A stretch of 41,499 nucleotides of DNA from Treponema sp. (GTDB lineage Bacteria; Spirochaetota; Spirochaetia; Treponematales; Breznakiellaceae), in contig JAIRRB010000204.1 in the NCBI GenBank assembly GCA_031256195.1, forward strand, positions 1 through 41,499, read 5' to 3'. Below, one piece after another: positions 1-8,897 of this stretch (within the stretch, counting starts at the first letter, position 1; every line of letters begins with the position of its first letter). Below the pieces are notes generated by a model, which saw only the letters and a list, made by a program, of their open reading frames with translations, was not told the DNA's origin and searched no databases. The translations under genes were made by a program, and so were the position numbers.

Positions 1-92
1 TCACGATGGACACCCTTGCCTTTGGCTAACACTTCCTACTGCCAAGCGTGTAGTGGACTTTCACCACCAAGTTACTACTCATGCTGGGCACA
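1..92 (-). mobile_element. 5' end (domain I start) of a group II intron, truncated by the window edge
   Basis: Minus strand reads GTGTGCCCAGCATGAGTAGTAACTTGGTGGTGAAAGTCCACTACACGCTTGGCAGTAGGAAGTGTTAGCCAAAGGCAAGGGTGTCCATCGTGA. It begins with a GUGYG 5' boundary and contains the GCCCAGCATG, GGTGAAAGTCC and GCAAGGGTGTCCATCGTGA blocks typical of bacterial group II introns. Confidence 0.75.
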
Positions 93-117
93 CGCGCACT
101 AGGCGGGATAAATTCGG

Positions 118-137
118 CCCGCTGTTATTGTAGCGGG
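118..137. other. Stem-loop CCCGCT-N8-AGCGGG just upstream of the intron insertion point
   Basis: Perfect 6-bp inverted repeat cccgct/agcggg. An alternative GCGGG/CCCGC pairing with nearby sequence is also possible. Confidence 0.4.
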
Positions 138-177
138 GATTTTACCGTGCGCCGTAACCTGTCATATTTATCCGTCA

Positions 178-199
178 GCACCCCTTAACGGGGTGCTGT
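178..199. terminator. Possible terminator hairpin downstream of the GH1 gene
   Basis: AGCACCCC-TTAAC-GGGGTGCT perfect stem immediately 3' of the GH1 stop. The T-rich side (TTATTT) lies on the + strand. Confidence 0.45.
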
Positions 200-206
200 T
201 ATTTGG

Positions 207-1556
207 TTACCACTCGCCAAAACCGGCAATGACGTCGCGGAAGAAATAGGCGCTGTCTTTGGGGGTTCGTTTCTGGGTGTTATAATCAACATGGACAATG
301 CCGAAACGTTTCGTGTATGCGCAAGCCCATTCAAAATTGTCCAGCAAAGACCACACATAATAGCCTTTGATATTAAGGCCATCCTTGATTAAATCCGCGC
401 AGACTGAGAGGTGCTGCTTAAGGTACTCGATTCTGTCCCTGTCGTGGATTCTGCCGTCCGGTCCAATTTCGTCTTTGCCGGCATAGCCGTTTTCCGTAAT
501 AAAAAGAGGAATGTCGGTCTTGCCGAAAACGCCTTTTGAAATTTCGGCGAACCATTTAAGCTGGCGTTCAAGACCGCCGGGAACTATCGGCCAGCCCATA
601 TCGGTGGTATCCTGCCAGAAAGGCCGGTTGCAATATTTAAACCGGGCCTTTTTATCGGCAGATACCGGATTCTCAAAATAATAATTGATGCCTATAAAAT
701 CAATCGGCTGGGCGATGGTTTCCAGATCGCCGCTTTTAATGGGGAGAGAACCTTTGAAATCTTTGGTAACCAGTTCCGGGTAGCCCTTGCCCAGGCAGGG
801 AAAAACAAAAACTTCGGTTTCCAGCGTTCTGGCAATTTTGGCGGCTTTTTTATCGGCGGGGCTGTTGGTGGCCGGACGCGGGGTAACAGGGTTCCAGGTG
901 ATTCCTATGGGCGCGGTAAGGCCGGTTTTGCGGTAGGCCTTAACGGCAACGCCGTGGGCCATATTAACATGATGCGCCGCATTAAGGGCCTTTTGTAAAT
1001 CGCAAATCCCCGGCGCGTGCATCCCATGAAGGTAACCCAGATAGGCGATGCACAGCGGTTCGTTAATCGTAATCCACCGGTCTACGACATCGCCCAGTTC
1101 CCTGAAGCAGATTTTGGCATATTCCTCAAAAGCGTTCACAATGGAACGGCTTGCCCAGCCTCCGGCATCTTCCAGCGGCTGGGGCAGGTCCCAGTGGTAA
1201 ATGGTAGCGCAGGCGGAAATGCCGTGTTTGTGCAGTTCCTCGCAGAGGCGGCGGTAATAGGCTATGCCCTCAGGATTCACTTTTCCCGTTCCGGCAGGGA
1301 TGATGCGGGGCCAGGCAATGGAGAAACGGTAACTGTTAAAGCCAAATTCCGCCATGAGCGCGGTGTCCTCGGCATAACGGTGGTACTGATCGCAGGCAAT
1401 CTCGCCGTTTTCCCCCGCATACACCACACCCGGCTTGCGGGAAAAAGTATCCCATATCGACTCGCCGCGTCCGCCTTCGTGACCGGCGCCTTCAACCTGA
1501 TAACTGGCAGTGGCGGTTCCCCAGATAAAATCTTTGGGAAAAACGAGTCTGTTCAT
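207..1556 (-). CDS. Glycoside hydrolase family 1 beta-glucosidase
   Basis: 449 aa; N-terminal FPKDFIWGTATASYQVEGA, acid/base motif WITINEP, nucleophile motif FITENGY, C-terminal YYVWSLLDNFEWACAYTKRFGIVHVDY. Confidence 0.95.
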   Translation of the reverse strand: MNRLVFPKDFIWGTATASYQVEGAGHEGGRGESIWDTFSRKPGVVYAGENGEIACDQYHRYAEDTALMAEFGFNSYRFSIAWPRIIPAGTGKVNPEGIAYYRRLCEELHKHGISACATIYHWDLPQPLEDAGGWASRSIVNAFEEYAKICFRELGDVVDRWITINEPLCIAYLGYLHGMHAPGICDLQKALNAAHHVNMAHGVAVKAYRKTGLTAPIGITWNPVTPRPATNSPADKKAAKIARTLETEVFVFPCLGKGYPELVTKDFKGSLPIKSGDLETIAQPIDFIGINYYFENPVSADKKARFKYCNRPFWQDTTDMGWPIVPGGLERQLKWFAEISKGVFGKTDIPLFITENGYAGKDEIGPDGRIHDRDRIEYLKQHLSVCADLIKDGLNIKGYYVWSLLDNFEWACAYTKRFGIVHVDYNTQKRTPKDSAYFFRDVIAGFGEW

Positions 1557-1576
1557 AATAATCTCCCCTGTTACAG

Positions 1577-2047
1577 CTAATGATTCATAAAAAGCGTTGA
1601 TGAATATAAATCGTATATTTTACCTTCTATCATTATTTCATTGGCTATGCGAAGGCGTCGGGAGAGATCGCGGGCAAGGTTCATCAACAGCAGGGAAAAC
1701 GATTTCAGGTCAATCTTGTAAATTTCCCGCAGTGAAATATTGGTTATGGCTATAACTTTTACATCAGTTACCGCTTTGATGGTGGCGGCGCAGGGCATAA
1801 CATCCAGCACTTCCATTTCGCCAAAGGTATTTCCTTCGGCCAAATCATAGATCACCTTGCCTCCCCTGATAATGGAAACCCTGCCCTCAACAATAAACAA
1901 TATCTTGTCGTTGGGGGTTCCTTCAACAATGATAACATCATCAGGCTTATACGTTTCCTCAGTCAAAAGAGAAAATATTTTTTCAATATATTCCTCTTCT
2001 ATTCCTCCAAACAGCGAATGTTTTAACAGGATTTTCTTGTCCACCAT
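1577..2047 (-). CDS. Cyclic nucleotide-binding (CAP_ED-like) domain protein without HTH
   Basis: 156 aa; ILFIVEGRVSIIRGGKVIYDLAEGNTFGEMEVLDVMPCAATIKA matches the cNMP-binding fold. Confidence 0.8.
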   Translation of the reverse strand: MVDKKILLKHSLFGGIEEEYIEKIFSLLTEETYKPDDVIIVEGTPNDKILFIVEGRVSIIRGGKVIYDLAEGNTFGEMEVLDVMPCAATIKAVTDVKVIAITNISLREIYKIDLKSFSLLLMNLARDLSRRLRIANEIMIEGKIYDLYSSTLFMNH

Positions 2048-2056
2048 AATTACACC

Positions 2057-3178
2057 TCACACATTAAATTTAAAAAACATAACGTCGCCGTCCTGAACGA
2101 CGTATTCTTTACCTTCAATACGGTACTTGCCCGCTTCTTTTATCTTTGCCTCCGTGCCGTAGCGAAAAATATCATCACAGGCATACACCTCGGCCTTGAT
2201 AAACCCTTTTTCAAAATCGGTATGAATAACCCCCGCGGCTTTGGGAGCGGCGTCGCCTGCGTGAATTGTCCATGCCCTGCACTCGTCGGCGCCCGCAGTA
2301 AAAAAAGTCCTCAGCCCCAAAAGCCTGTATGCGCTGTGAATAAGCGAGGAAAGGCCGGACTCTTGCAGGCCCAGTTCTTCAAGAAAGGCGGACTTTTCCC
2401 CGGCGTTTTTTATGTCGGCCAGTTCCGCCTCAAATTTGCCACAAATACAAACCGCCTCGGAACCTTCGGCGGCTGCCCGTTTTTGCACCGTCTCAATGTG
2501 CGAATCCGCCTTTCCGTTAGTTGTAATTGATTTTATCCCCGCTTCATCAACATTGCACACATACAACTGGGGTTTTGCGGTAATAAAATGGCAGTCATAA
2601 ACCGCCGCCTTTTCGTCATCGCTCAGGGCCGCTGAACGCACGGGCTTGCCGTTTTCCAGCACCGGGCCGATTTTGTCCAGCGCGGCAAGAACGGTTTCAC
2701 CTGTTTTCTTTTCCGTTTGAACCTTCAGTGACCGTTCCGCCCGCTCGCGGCGTTTGGCAAGAGTATCCAAATCCGCCAGAGCCAGTTCAATATTAATCGT
2801 TTCAATATCCGATTCGGGATCAACTTTATTGTTTACATGGACAATATCCGGATTTTCAAAACAGCGGACTACATGGGCAATAACGCCGACTTCGCGGATA
2901 TGGGACAAAAACTGATTTCCCAGTCCTTCGCCTTTTGAAGCCCCCTTTACCAGCCCCGCAATATCGACAAATTCAACCGAAGCCGGAATGGTACGTTGAG
3001 GGTTAAAAATCTCCGTTAGCTTTACCAACCGGGCATCCGGTACATCCGCGATGCCAATATTGGGGTTAATGGTGCAAAAAGGATAGTTTGCCGCCTCAGC
3101 CGGAGCAGAACTTAGGGCAGAAAAAATAGTGGATTTGCCCACATTGGGAAGCCCCACAATACCACAGTTTAAAGCCAT
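2057..3178 (-). CDS. ychF: Redox-regulated ATPase YchF (Obg-family)
   Basis: 373 aa; MALNCGIVGLPNVGKSTIFSALSSAPAEAANYPFCTINPNIG, C-terminal TGS-like domain ending EYVVQDGDVMFFKFNV. Confidence 0.96.
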   Translation of the reverse strand: MALNCGIVGLPNVGKSTIFSALSSAPAEAANYPFCTINPNIGIADVPDARLVKLTEIFNPQRTIPASVEFVDIAGLVKGASKGEGLGNQFLSHIREVGVIAHVVRCFENPDIVHVNNKVDPESDIETINIELALADLDTLAKRRERAERSLKVQTEKKTGETVLAALDKIGPVLENGKPVRSAALSDDEKAAVYDCHFITAKPQLYVCNVDEAGIKSITTNGKADSHIETVQKRAAAEGSEAVCICGKFEAELADIKNAGEKSAFLEELGLQESGLSSLIHSAYRLLGLRTFFTAGADECRAWTIHAGDAAPKAAGVIHTDFEKGFIKAEVYACDDIFRYGTEAKIKEAGKYRIEGKEYVVQDGDVMFFKFNV

Positions 3179-3272
3179 AGATTATACCGATAGTATACAC
3201 ACGTTCGCCGTCAGCGGTCAAGGGCTATTTTTGTTATTCGTGCAGCGCCGTTTCTCTTGGGCTTCCCACTCC

Positions 3273-4736
3273 CTACAAATCACTTAAATGGCTGTTTATC
3301 AGTTCCAGTTTAAGGTCGCGGAGTTTTTCGGTGACTGACACCTTGTACACATGGGGGTTGAGTAAACGCTTGTAGGTAGAATCAAACGTTTCAAGGTCGG
3401 CGGCGGAATGGGCGCGAATTTCATCCAGTGAGGGCTGCGGGCCGCAGGGTTTGCCGTCTGCGATGCGTTTTTTCAGAAGCGGCTGCGGCTCTCCTTCGAT
3501 AATATGATAAAAATGGCGGTAGTCCGCCGAAGGATGCCAGAAACGGTACCGGTATCCCAATTCAATTATTTCAGCATCGGCGGCGCTGTCCAGGGCCAGC
3601 ACGTCGGCAAGAGCGGCGCCCTGACTGTCTTTTATCCGCCACACTTGCTTGGGGCCGGGGTTGGTGGTCTTTTCCGGATTGTCGGAAAATTTCATCACCG
3701 GCGCCATCCGCCCATCCGCATCCTCGCAGGAGATCATCTTGTATACGCCGGTAAAAGCCGCATCATCGCCTCCGGTAACCATCCGCGTTCCTACGCCCCA
3801 AACATCAACCGGAACGCCGGAATTGACCAGCGTTTCGATAATGGATTCATCCAAATCATTGGATGCGGTAATCGTGGCTTCGTTAAGCCCCGCAGCATCC
3901 AGCATCTTCCTTACTTCTGTAGAAAGATACTGAATATCCCCCGAATCCAGACGCACCCCGCAATTTTTTCCCTGCGCCTTGAGTTTTTTCCCCACGTTTA
4001 TCGCGCTGACAATTCCGCTTTTCAGAGTGTCGTAGGTATCAATAAGGAATACCGCCCTGTCCGGGTACATTTCGGCGTAGGCGTTAAAGGCTTCTTCCTC
4101 GGCAGGAAAGGACATGACCCATGAATGGGCCATAGTCCCCAGTACCGGTATGCCAAACGCCTTTCCTGCCAGAGTATTGGAAGTTCCTATTGCGCCGCCT
4201 ATATATGCCGCCCTTGCTGCGGACAATGCCCCATCCGGCCCCTGGGCGCGGCGCAGCCCGAATTCCATAAATGAGCCTTTCCCCGATGCAACCCAGACAC
4301 GGCGGGCCTTGGTGGCGATAAGACTCTGAAAATTAATGACATTGAGCAGCACCCCTTCGATAATCTGACATTCAATAAGACTGCCCTCAATTCTGATCAA
4401 TGGTTCCTGGGGAAAGACCACTGTTCCCTCATCCATCGCCCACAGCGAGCCTGAAAACCGGAAATTTTTAAGATATTCGATAAAAGCATCCTGAAACAGC
4501 CCCATATTTTTGAGATAACCGATGTCTTCATCAGAAAATGAAAATGACGCAAGATTATCCAGCAAAGTTCCCAGTCCGGCAAATATCGCATAACCGCCGC
4601 CGAATGGCTGCCACCGGAAAATCATCTCAAAAACCGCCTGACGGTTTTGTTTTTGTTTCCAGTAGCCCTGCGCCATGGTCAGGGAATAAAAATCCGTGAA
4701 CAGGGCGGATTGAGACAGGTTATTAATAACCGCCAT
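3273..4736 (-). CDS. pncB: Nicotinate phosphoribosyltransferase
   Basis: FTDFYSLTMAQGYWKQ, FMEFGLRRAQGPDGALSAARAAYIGGAIGTSN, GVRLDSGD. The track starts at GTG 4742, but the ATG at 4736 overlaps the upstream pncA stop (TGATG), which makes it the likelier start. Confidence 0.93.
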   Translation of the reverse strand: MAVINNLSQSALFTDFYSLTMAQGYWKQKQNRQAVFEMIFRWQPFGGGYAIFAGLGTLLDNLASFSFSDEDIGYLKNMGLFQDAFIEYLKNFRFSGSLWAMDEGTVVFPQEPLIRIEGSLIECQIIEGVLLNVINFQSLIATKARRVWVASGKGSFMEFGLRRAQGPDGALSAARAAYIGGAIGTSNTLAGKAFGIPVLGTMAHSWVMSFPAEEEAFNAYAEMYPDRAVFLIDTYDTLKSGIVSAINVGKKLKAQGKNCGVRLDSGDIQYLSTEVRKMLDAAGLNEATITASNDLDESIIETLVNSGVPVDVWGVGTRMVTGGDDAAFTGVYKMISCEDADGRMAPVMKFSDNPEKTTNPGPKQVWRIKDSQGAALADVLALDSAADAEIIELGYRYRFWHPSADYRHFYHIIEGEPQPLLKKRIADGKPCGPQPSLDEIRAHSAADLETFDSTYKRLLNPHVYKVSVTEKLRDLKLELINSHLSDL

Positions 4737-5383
4737 CAACACAACTCCTTTAACAGCTGCGCGGAATCAGCAAAAATTATACCCGCATCCTGCATCTGCG
4801 CCATGGCTTTTTCCACCGATCCGGGAGGATAATCCACCCCCCGCACCGCATCACTGACAACAATGGTTTTGAAGCCCAACCTTCTGCTATCCATCGCGCT
4901 GTATAACACACAGTAGTCCGTTGCCAAACCGCCCATAATTACCGTCTCGATGTTCATTTGCTTAATGCCGCCCTCAAGGCCGGTGGACGTACTGTGGTCA
5001 TTTTCAAAAAAGGCCGAATAGGAATCCAACCCCGGGCGAAAGCCCTTGCGGATAATCAGATTAACCGGATTAAGATTAAGTTCTTCGTGAAAAGCCGCCC
5101 CTCTGGTTCCCTGCACACAGTGATCCGGCCAGAGTATCTGTCCCTGTTCAATAATATCCCCCGGTTTTTTATCGCTATGCGAGGAAGCGAAGGAAATATG
5201 CCCCGCCGGATGCCAGTCCTGTGTAGCGGCAACCCGGCCCCCCAATGAGGCGCAAACGGCAGCCAGCCTGTTCAGCGGAGCGATGACCCCATCGCCATCC
5301 TGAACGGCCAGTGCGCCGCCGGGGCAAAAATCGTTCTGTACGTCAACCATCAGCAGCAGTGTTCTGGCGATATTTAATGTCAT
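4736..5383 (-). CDS. pncA: Nicotinamidase (isochorismatase family)
   Basis: 215 aa; LLMVDVQNDFCPGGALAV, WPDHCVQGTRGAAFHEEL, IRKGFRPGLDSYSAFFEND, GGLATDYCVLYSAMDSRRLGF. Confidence 0.95.
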   Translation of the reverse strand: MTLNIARTLLLMVDVQNDFCPGGALAVQDGDGVIAPLNRLAAVCASLGGRVAATQDWHPAGHISFASSHSDKKPGDIIEQGQILWPDHCVQGTRGAAFHEELNLNPVNLIIRKGFRPGLDSYSAFFENDHSTSTGLEGGIKQMNIETVIMGGLATDYCVLYSAMDSRRLGFKTIVVSDAVRGVDYPPGSVEKAMAQMQDAGIIFADSAQLLKELC

Positions 5384-5512
5384 GGTTACTCCTTATGCCA
5401 GTAATATCTGGAATGGTTTTATTTTATCACGTTTTTCGGGTTTGAAGTACAGTTATTTTTTGGGCAAGAATTTAGCCACGGAGTACCATTACACGGCGGC
5501 ATTATAAATCCT

Positions 5513-6049
5513 TCATTTTAACTTTATTGTTTTTTCAACTGCCTGCAAATCCCAAATACAGCCGCAAGTACAATGCCAGATATAATACCATGCGCCTAAA
5601 TTATTATATTTTGGTAATAATTTAGGTATTATTAAACCTTGATAATCTCTGATAATCTGCTCCCATTTAATTGATAGATTTAAGGTATAGTTATCTCCTT
5701 TTAATGCTATGCCTTCGGAATAATAAGTATATTTATTTAAGAAGTAATGAAAAGTACGGGAATTGTGTATATTAAGAATTTTTGCTCGGGGTTTGAGTTT
5801 TATTTGGAACTCTGATTTTAGTTTTTCGAGATGGATATTATTTTTGAGGCAATAATGCTGCCAATCATGGATTCCGGCGACTGATACCCATAAGCCCTTG
5901 GGGTTATGATATATAAAATTTTCGGTTTCCTGCTCGAAGATGCGGGAAAGGTCAATATAATCCACATTCACGTTAGTATAGTGAATTAATTCGTAAGAAT
6001 TGGATAATGAGGGGTTAAATATCCGTAATTTTTTAAGTATGTTTATCAT
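5513..6049 (-). CDS. Uncharacterised phage-type protein, possible ADP-ribosyltransferase-like fold
   Basis: 178 aa; block pattern LIHYT ... KGLWVSVAG..DWQHYC ... YQGLIIP ... WYYIWHCTCGCIWDLQAVEK. AT-rich and unlike its neighbours. Confidence 0.6.
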   Translation of the reverse strand: MINILKKLRIFNPSLSNSYELIHYTNVNVDYIDLSRIFEQETENFIYHNPKGLWVSVAGIHDWQHYCLKNNIHLEKLKSEFQIKLKPRAKILNIHNSRTFHYFLNKYTYYSEGIALKGDNYTLNLSIKWEQIIRDYQGLIIPKLLPKYNNLGAWYYIWHCTCGCIWDLQAVEKTIKLK

Positions 6050-6161
6050 TTCTTTAATACTATATCTACCTAATACTGCATATATACAATAAACGTATTA
6101 CTTATTTGAACTAAAGTCAAGGTATAAACACAATAAGTTAATTAATGGCAAGGACAAAAAT

Positions 6162-6503
6162 GTGAACGATAGGGAAATCCGCCAAATTTTGAGCAGCAAT
6201 ATAAAGTTACAACGTAAACGTAAAGGCTTATCACAGGCGAAACTTGCCGAAAAAATGCATATTTCTGCAAAATACGTGTCTGATATAGAAACCTGCCGAG
6301 GGTGGGTTTCTCCGGTATCTCTTTCTAAATTGTCACACGCATTGGGAATTGAAGTATATGAGTTATTTAGACCGCAGAAAGCAAAGCCAAATGATAAAAA
6401 TTCAACAGTGAATAAATGTCTTGATGATGTTACCCTTTCGTTAAAACAGGGATTTGAAAAATTTCTGGATAATAAGATAAAAGATATTCGCCAGACTTAT
6501 TGA
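6162..6503 (+). CDS. XRE-family helix-turn-helix regulator (GTG start)
   Basis: 113 aa; IKLQRKRKGLSQAKLAEKMHISAKYVSDIETCRGWVSPVSLSKLSHALGIEVYELF is a typical HTH_3 domain. Confidence 0.9.
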   Translation: MNDREIRQILSSNIKLQRKRKGLSQAKLAEKMHISAKYVSDIETCRGWVSPVSLSKLSHALGIEVYELFRPQKAKPNDKNSTVNKCLDDVTLSLKQGFEKFLDNKIKDIRQTY

Positions 6504-6699
6504 CAAGCGAAGTGAGTGTCGTGGCCGAGCTTGCTCAGGCCTTGACCGAACGAGCGCAGTCACCGAAGGGATAATACCCTTCATTGAATTTCGTACATAC
6601 GGGGTAGCTGCTTTCGTTTTTTCGTAGTGCCGTTAGCTGTAAAACCTACACTATGGGTGGGGTAAGTGTTTCATTCGTAAAAAGTGACTGACACCACCC

Positions 6700-7134
6700 T
6701 TATTTTAATAAATAACTGGCTAATTCATTTAATTCAATATGAACAGTTTTTAATTTTTTATCACTATGGAGATCCAATGGGAACCATTCTTTTGCTATTT
6801 CTCTTAAAAAATCAGCTTTATGTTCTATAGACTGACTATCTTTTAATATTCTATAAAGTTCATCCTGATCAACAGTACCCAGACCTTCTTTACTTTTTCT
6901 GGATTGATCAGAATTCACTGACGCTAATCCGCATCTGTAGGCATAAATTATGGCTTCTTCAATATTATCAAAATCAGTACCTGCTATATTTATTTTAAAT
7001 TCAAGTTTAGTAGTTGTATGGTTCTTAATGCTCTTGTCTTTGTATTTGTTAACTAACTCATTATCAACCTTATTTAAGGTGCTGCTTTTTTGGCTCATAA
7101 TTACTCCTTTTACAGGAATATAACATAGAATCAA
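6700..7134 (-). CDS. Hypothetical protein
   Basis: 144 aa ORF (internal start MSQKSSTLNK likely, preceded by AAAAGGAGTAATT). AT-rich; no family recognised. Confidence 0.55.
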   Translation of the reverse strand: MILCYIPVKGVIMSQKSSTLNKVDNELVNKYKDKSIKNHTTTKLEFKINIAGTDFDNIEEAIIYAYRCGLASVNSDQSRKSKEGLGTVDQDELYRILKDSQSIEHKADFLREIAKEWFPLDLHSDKKLKTVHIELNELASYLLK

Positions 7135-7311
7135 TTTTTTGTCAATTGGCCGAAAAATATACGCTCTTTGGGACAGCGGCGCGAGGGGGTGTGTCGGGCT
7201 GAAATTTTTACCACGGAGTTACACAGAGGAATATAGAAAGGATTTTTAAACTCTTTTCCCCTCCGTATTAACTTCGTGTTCCTCCGTGGTAAAAAAATCT
7301 TGAATGCCCAT

Positions 7312-8112
7312 TTATTCGGTAAATACGCCCATTTTCCTGAATTTCTGGTAGCGTTTTTCCGGCAAAACGTCAAAGTTTTCTTTTAACAAACGGCCAAACG
7401 CAGAACGCACCCATGTGCCAATATTCGCCGCAGTAAGATTCACGTCTTTGGCTGCGCCGCCTTCCGGCTCGGCGATTATTTGGTCGCAGATGCCAAAAGA
7501 TTTCAGATCATCGGCGGTAATTTTTATCATCTCGGCGGCTTCCCGTTCCCTTGAACCGTCTTTCCAGAGAATCGAGGCAAAGCCCTTGGGCGAAATCACC
7601 GAGTAAAGGGCGTTTTCCAGCATGGCAAGTTCATCGCACACGCCAATGGCAAGCGCTCCGCCGGAACCGCCTTCGCCGAGAACGAGCGACAGTACCGGAA
7701 TTTTGAGCATCATAAATTCATGGAGGTTGCGGGCAATCGCTTCACCCTGGCCGCGTTCCTCGGCGCCAACACCGCAGAATGCGCCCGGCGTGTCGATAAA
7801 ACAGATCACCGGCCTGTGGAATTTTTCCGCCTGTTTTACCAGGCGCAGAGCCTTGCGGTAGCCTTCCGGGTGGGGCATGGAAAAATTAATTTTTTGGAGC
7901 CCTTCAATGTCTTGCGCCCGCACCTGGGAAATAACGGTGACCGGCGTGTTATCAAAAAAGCCGACGCCGCCCAGAAGGGCCGGGTCATCGCTGAAATAAC
8001 GATCCCCGTGAAATTCGGTAAAATCCTTAAACAACAGGGGAATATAGTCACGAATGGTAGGTCGTCCCAGGTTCTTTAACAAATCAACGCGCTGCATTAT
8101 GGTAAGTGCCAT
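7312..8112 (-). CDS. accA: Acetyl-CoA carboxylase carboxyltransferase subunit alpha
   Basis: 266 aa; FTEFHGDRYFSDDPALLGGVGFF, PVICFIDTPGAFCGVGAEERGQGEAIARNL, GEGGSGGALAIGVCDELAMLENALYSVISPKGFASILWKD. Start overlaps accD stop (TAATG). Confidence 0.96.
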   Translation of the reverse strand: MALTIMQRVDLLKNLGRPTIRDYIPLLFKDFTEFHGDRYFSDDPALLGGVGFFDNTPVTVISQVRAQDIEGLQKINFSMPHPEGYRKALRLVKQAEKFHRPVICFIDTPGAFCGVGAEERGQGEAIARNLHEFMMLKIPVLSLVLGEGGSGGALAIGVCDELAMLENALYSVISPKGFASILWKDGSREREAAEMIKITADDLKSFGICDQIIAEPEGGAAKDVNLTAANIGTWVRSAFGRLLKENFDVLPEKRYQKFRKMGVFTE

Positions 8113-8897
8113 TATTTTCCCCCTTTCGGCGTATAGCCATGCAGACGGAACAGCCGGGCAAGCGTTCCGGGCAGTTCCTGCCGCCCGACAATCATGTCGG
8201 CAAAACCGTGTTCATGGATAAATTCGGCGGTTTGAAACCTTTCCGGCAGGGTTACGCCGATGGTGTTTTCGATAACCCGCTTTCCGGCAAAACCGATGGT
8301 CACGCCCGGCTCGGCGATGATAATATCACCCAGCATGGCAAATGAGGCGGTAACGCCGCCGGTGGTGGGGTCGCATACGACGGAAATATAAAGCTGTCCT
8401 GCCTGATTGTGCCGGGCAATCGCTCCCGATGTTTTTGCCATCTGCATCAGGGAAAAAATCCCCTCCTGCATACGCGCGCCGCCGGACGCGGAAAAAATGA
8501 GCATCGGCAGTTTGTTTGTGGTGGCGTATTCAACGGCGCGGGTGATTTTTTCGCCTACCACACTGCCCATACTGGCCATCATAAACCGGCTGTCCATGAC
8601 AGCCACTACCGCGGGAAACCCCTGAATAGTGCAGCTTCCGGTAACGACCGCCTCTTTTGTACCGCAGCTTTCCTGCGATTCACGTACTTTATCTTCGTAT
8701 CCGGGGAAGGAAATGGGGTTTCCCGAATCCATTCCTGAATCGAACTCGCTAAAACTCCCCTCGTCAACGGTAATGCGCAAACGATCCTGCCAGCCAATCC
8801 GGCTGTGATAGGCGCATTTCCCGCAAGCCCAGAGTTGTTTTTCAAAATCCGGGGCGGGGGCAACGGTTTTACATTGCGGACAGGTAAAATCACTCAT
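8112..8897 (-). CDS. accD: Acetyl-CoA carboxylase carboxyltransferase subunit beta
   Basis: Zinc-ribbon CPQCKTVAPAPDFEKQLWACGKCAYHSRIGWQDRL, then FSASGGARMQEGIFSLMQMAKTSGAI and VCDPTTGGVTASFAMLGDIIIAEPGVTIGFAGKRVIENT. Start set at MSDFTCPQC rather than the track start at 8933. Confidence 0.94.
   Translation of the reverse strand: MSDFTCPQCKTVAPAPDFEKQLWACGKCAYHSRIGWQDRLRITVDEGSFSEFDSGMDSGNPISFPGYEDKVRESQESCGTKEAVVTGSCTIQGFPAVVAVMDSRFMMASMGSVVGEKITRAVEYATTNKLPMLIFSASGGARMQEGIFSLMQMAKTSGAIARHNQAGQLYISVVCDPTTGGVTASFAMLGDIIIAEPGVTIGFAGKRVIENTIGVTLPERFQTAEFIHEHGFADMIVGRQELPGTLARLFRLHGYTPKGGK

Noticed and set aside
1017-1580. 187-aa + strand ORF opposite the GH1 gene
   Set aside because: Antisense shadow ORF of a clear beta-glucosidase; no family signature.
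3331-3345. GTGACTGACACC string, similar to the block at ~6688
   Set aside because: It lies inside the conserved pncB C-terminus (KVSVTEKLRDLK), so coincidental similarity is the simpler explanation.
3504-4124. 206-aa + strand ORF opposite pncB
   Set aside because: Shadow ORF on the opposite strand of a well-supported gene.
7131-7373. 80-aa minus ORF overlapping the accA 3' end
   Set aside because: Runs through intergenic repeat sequence and out of frame with accA; no plausible product.
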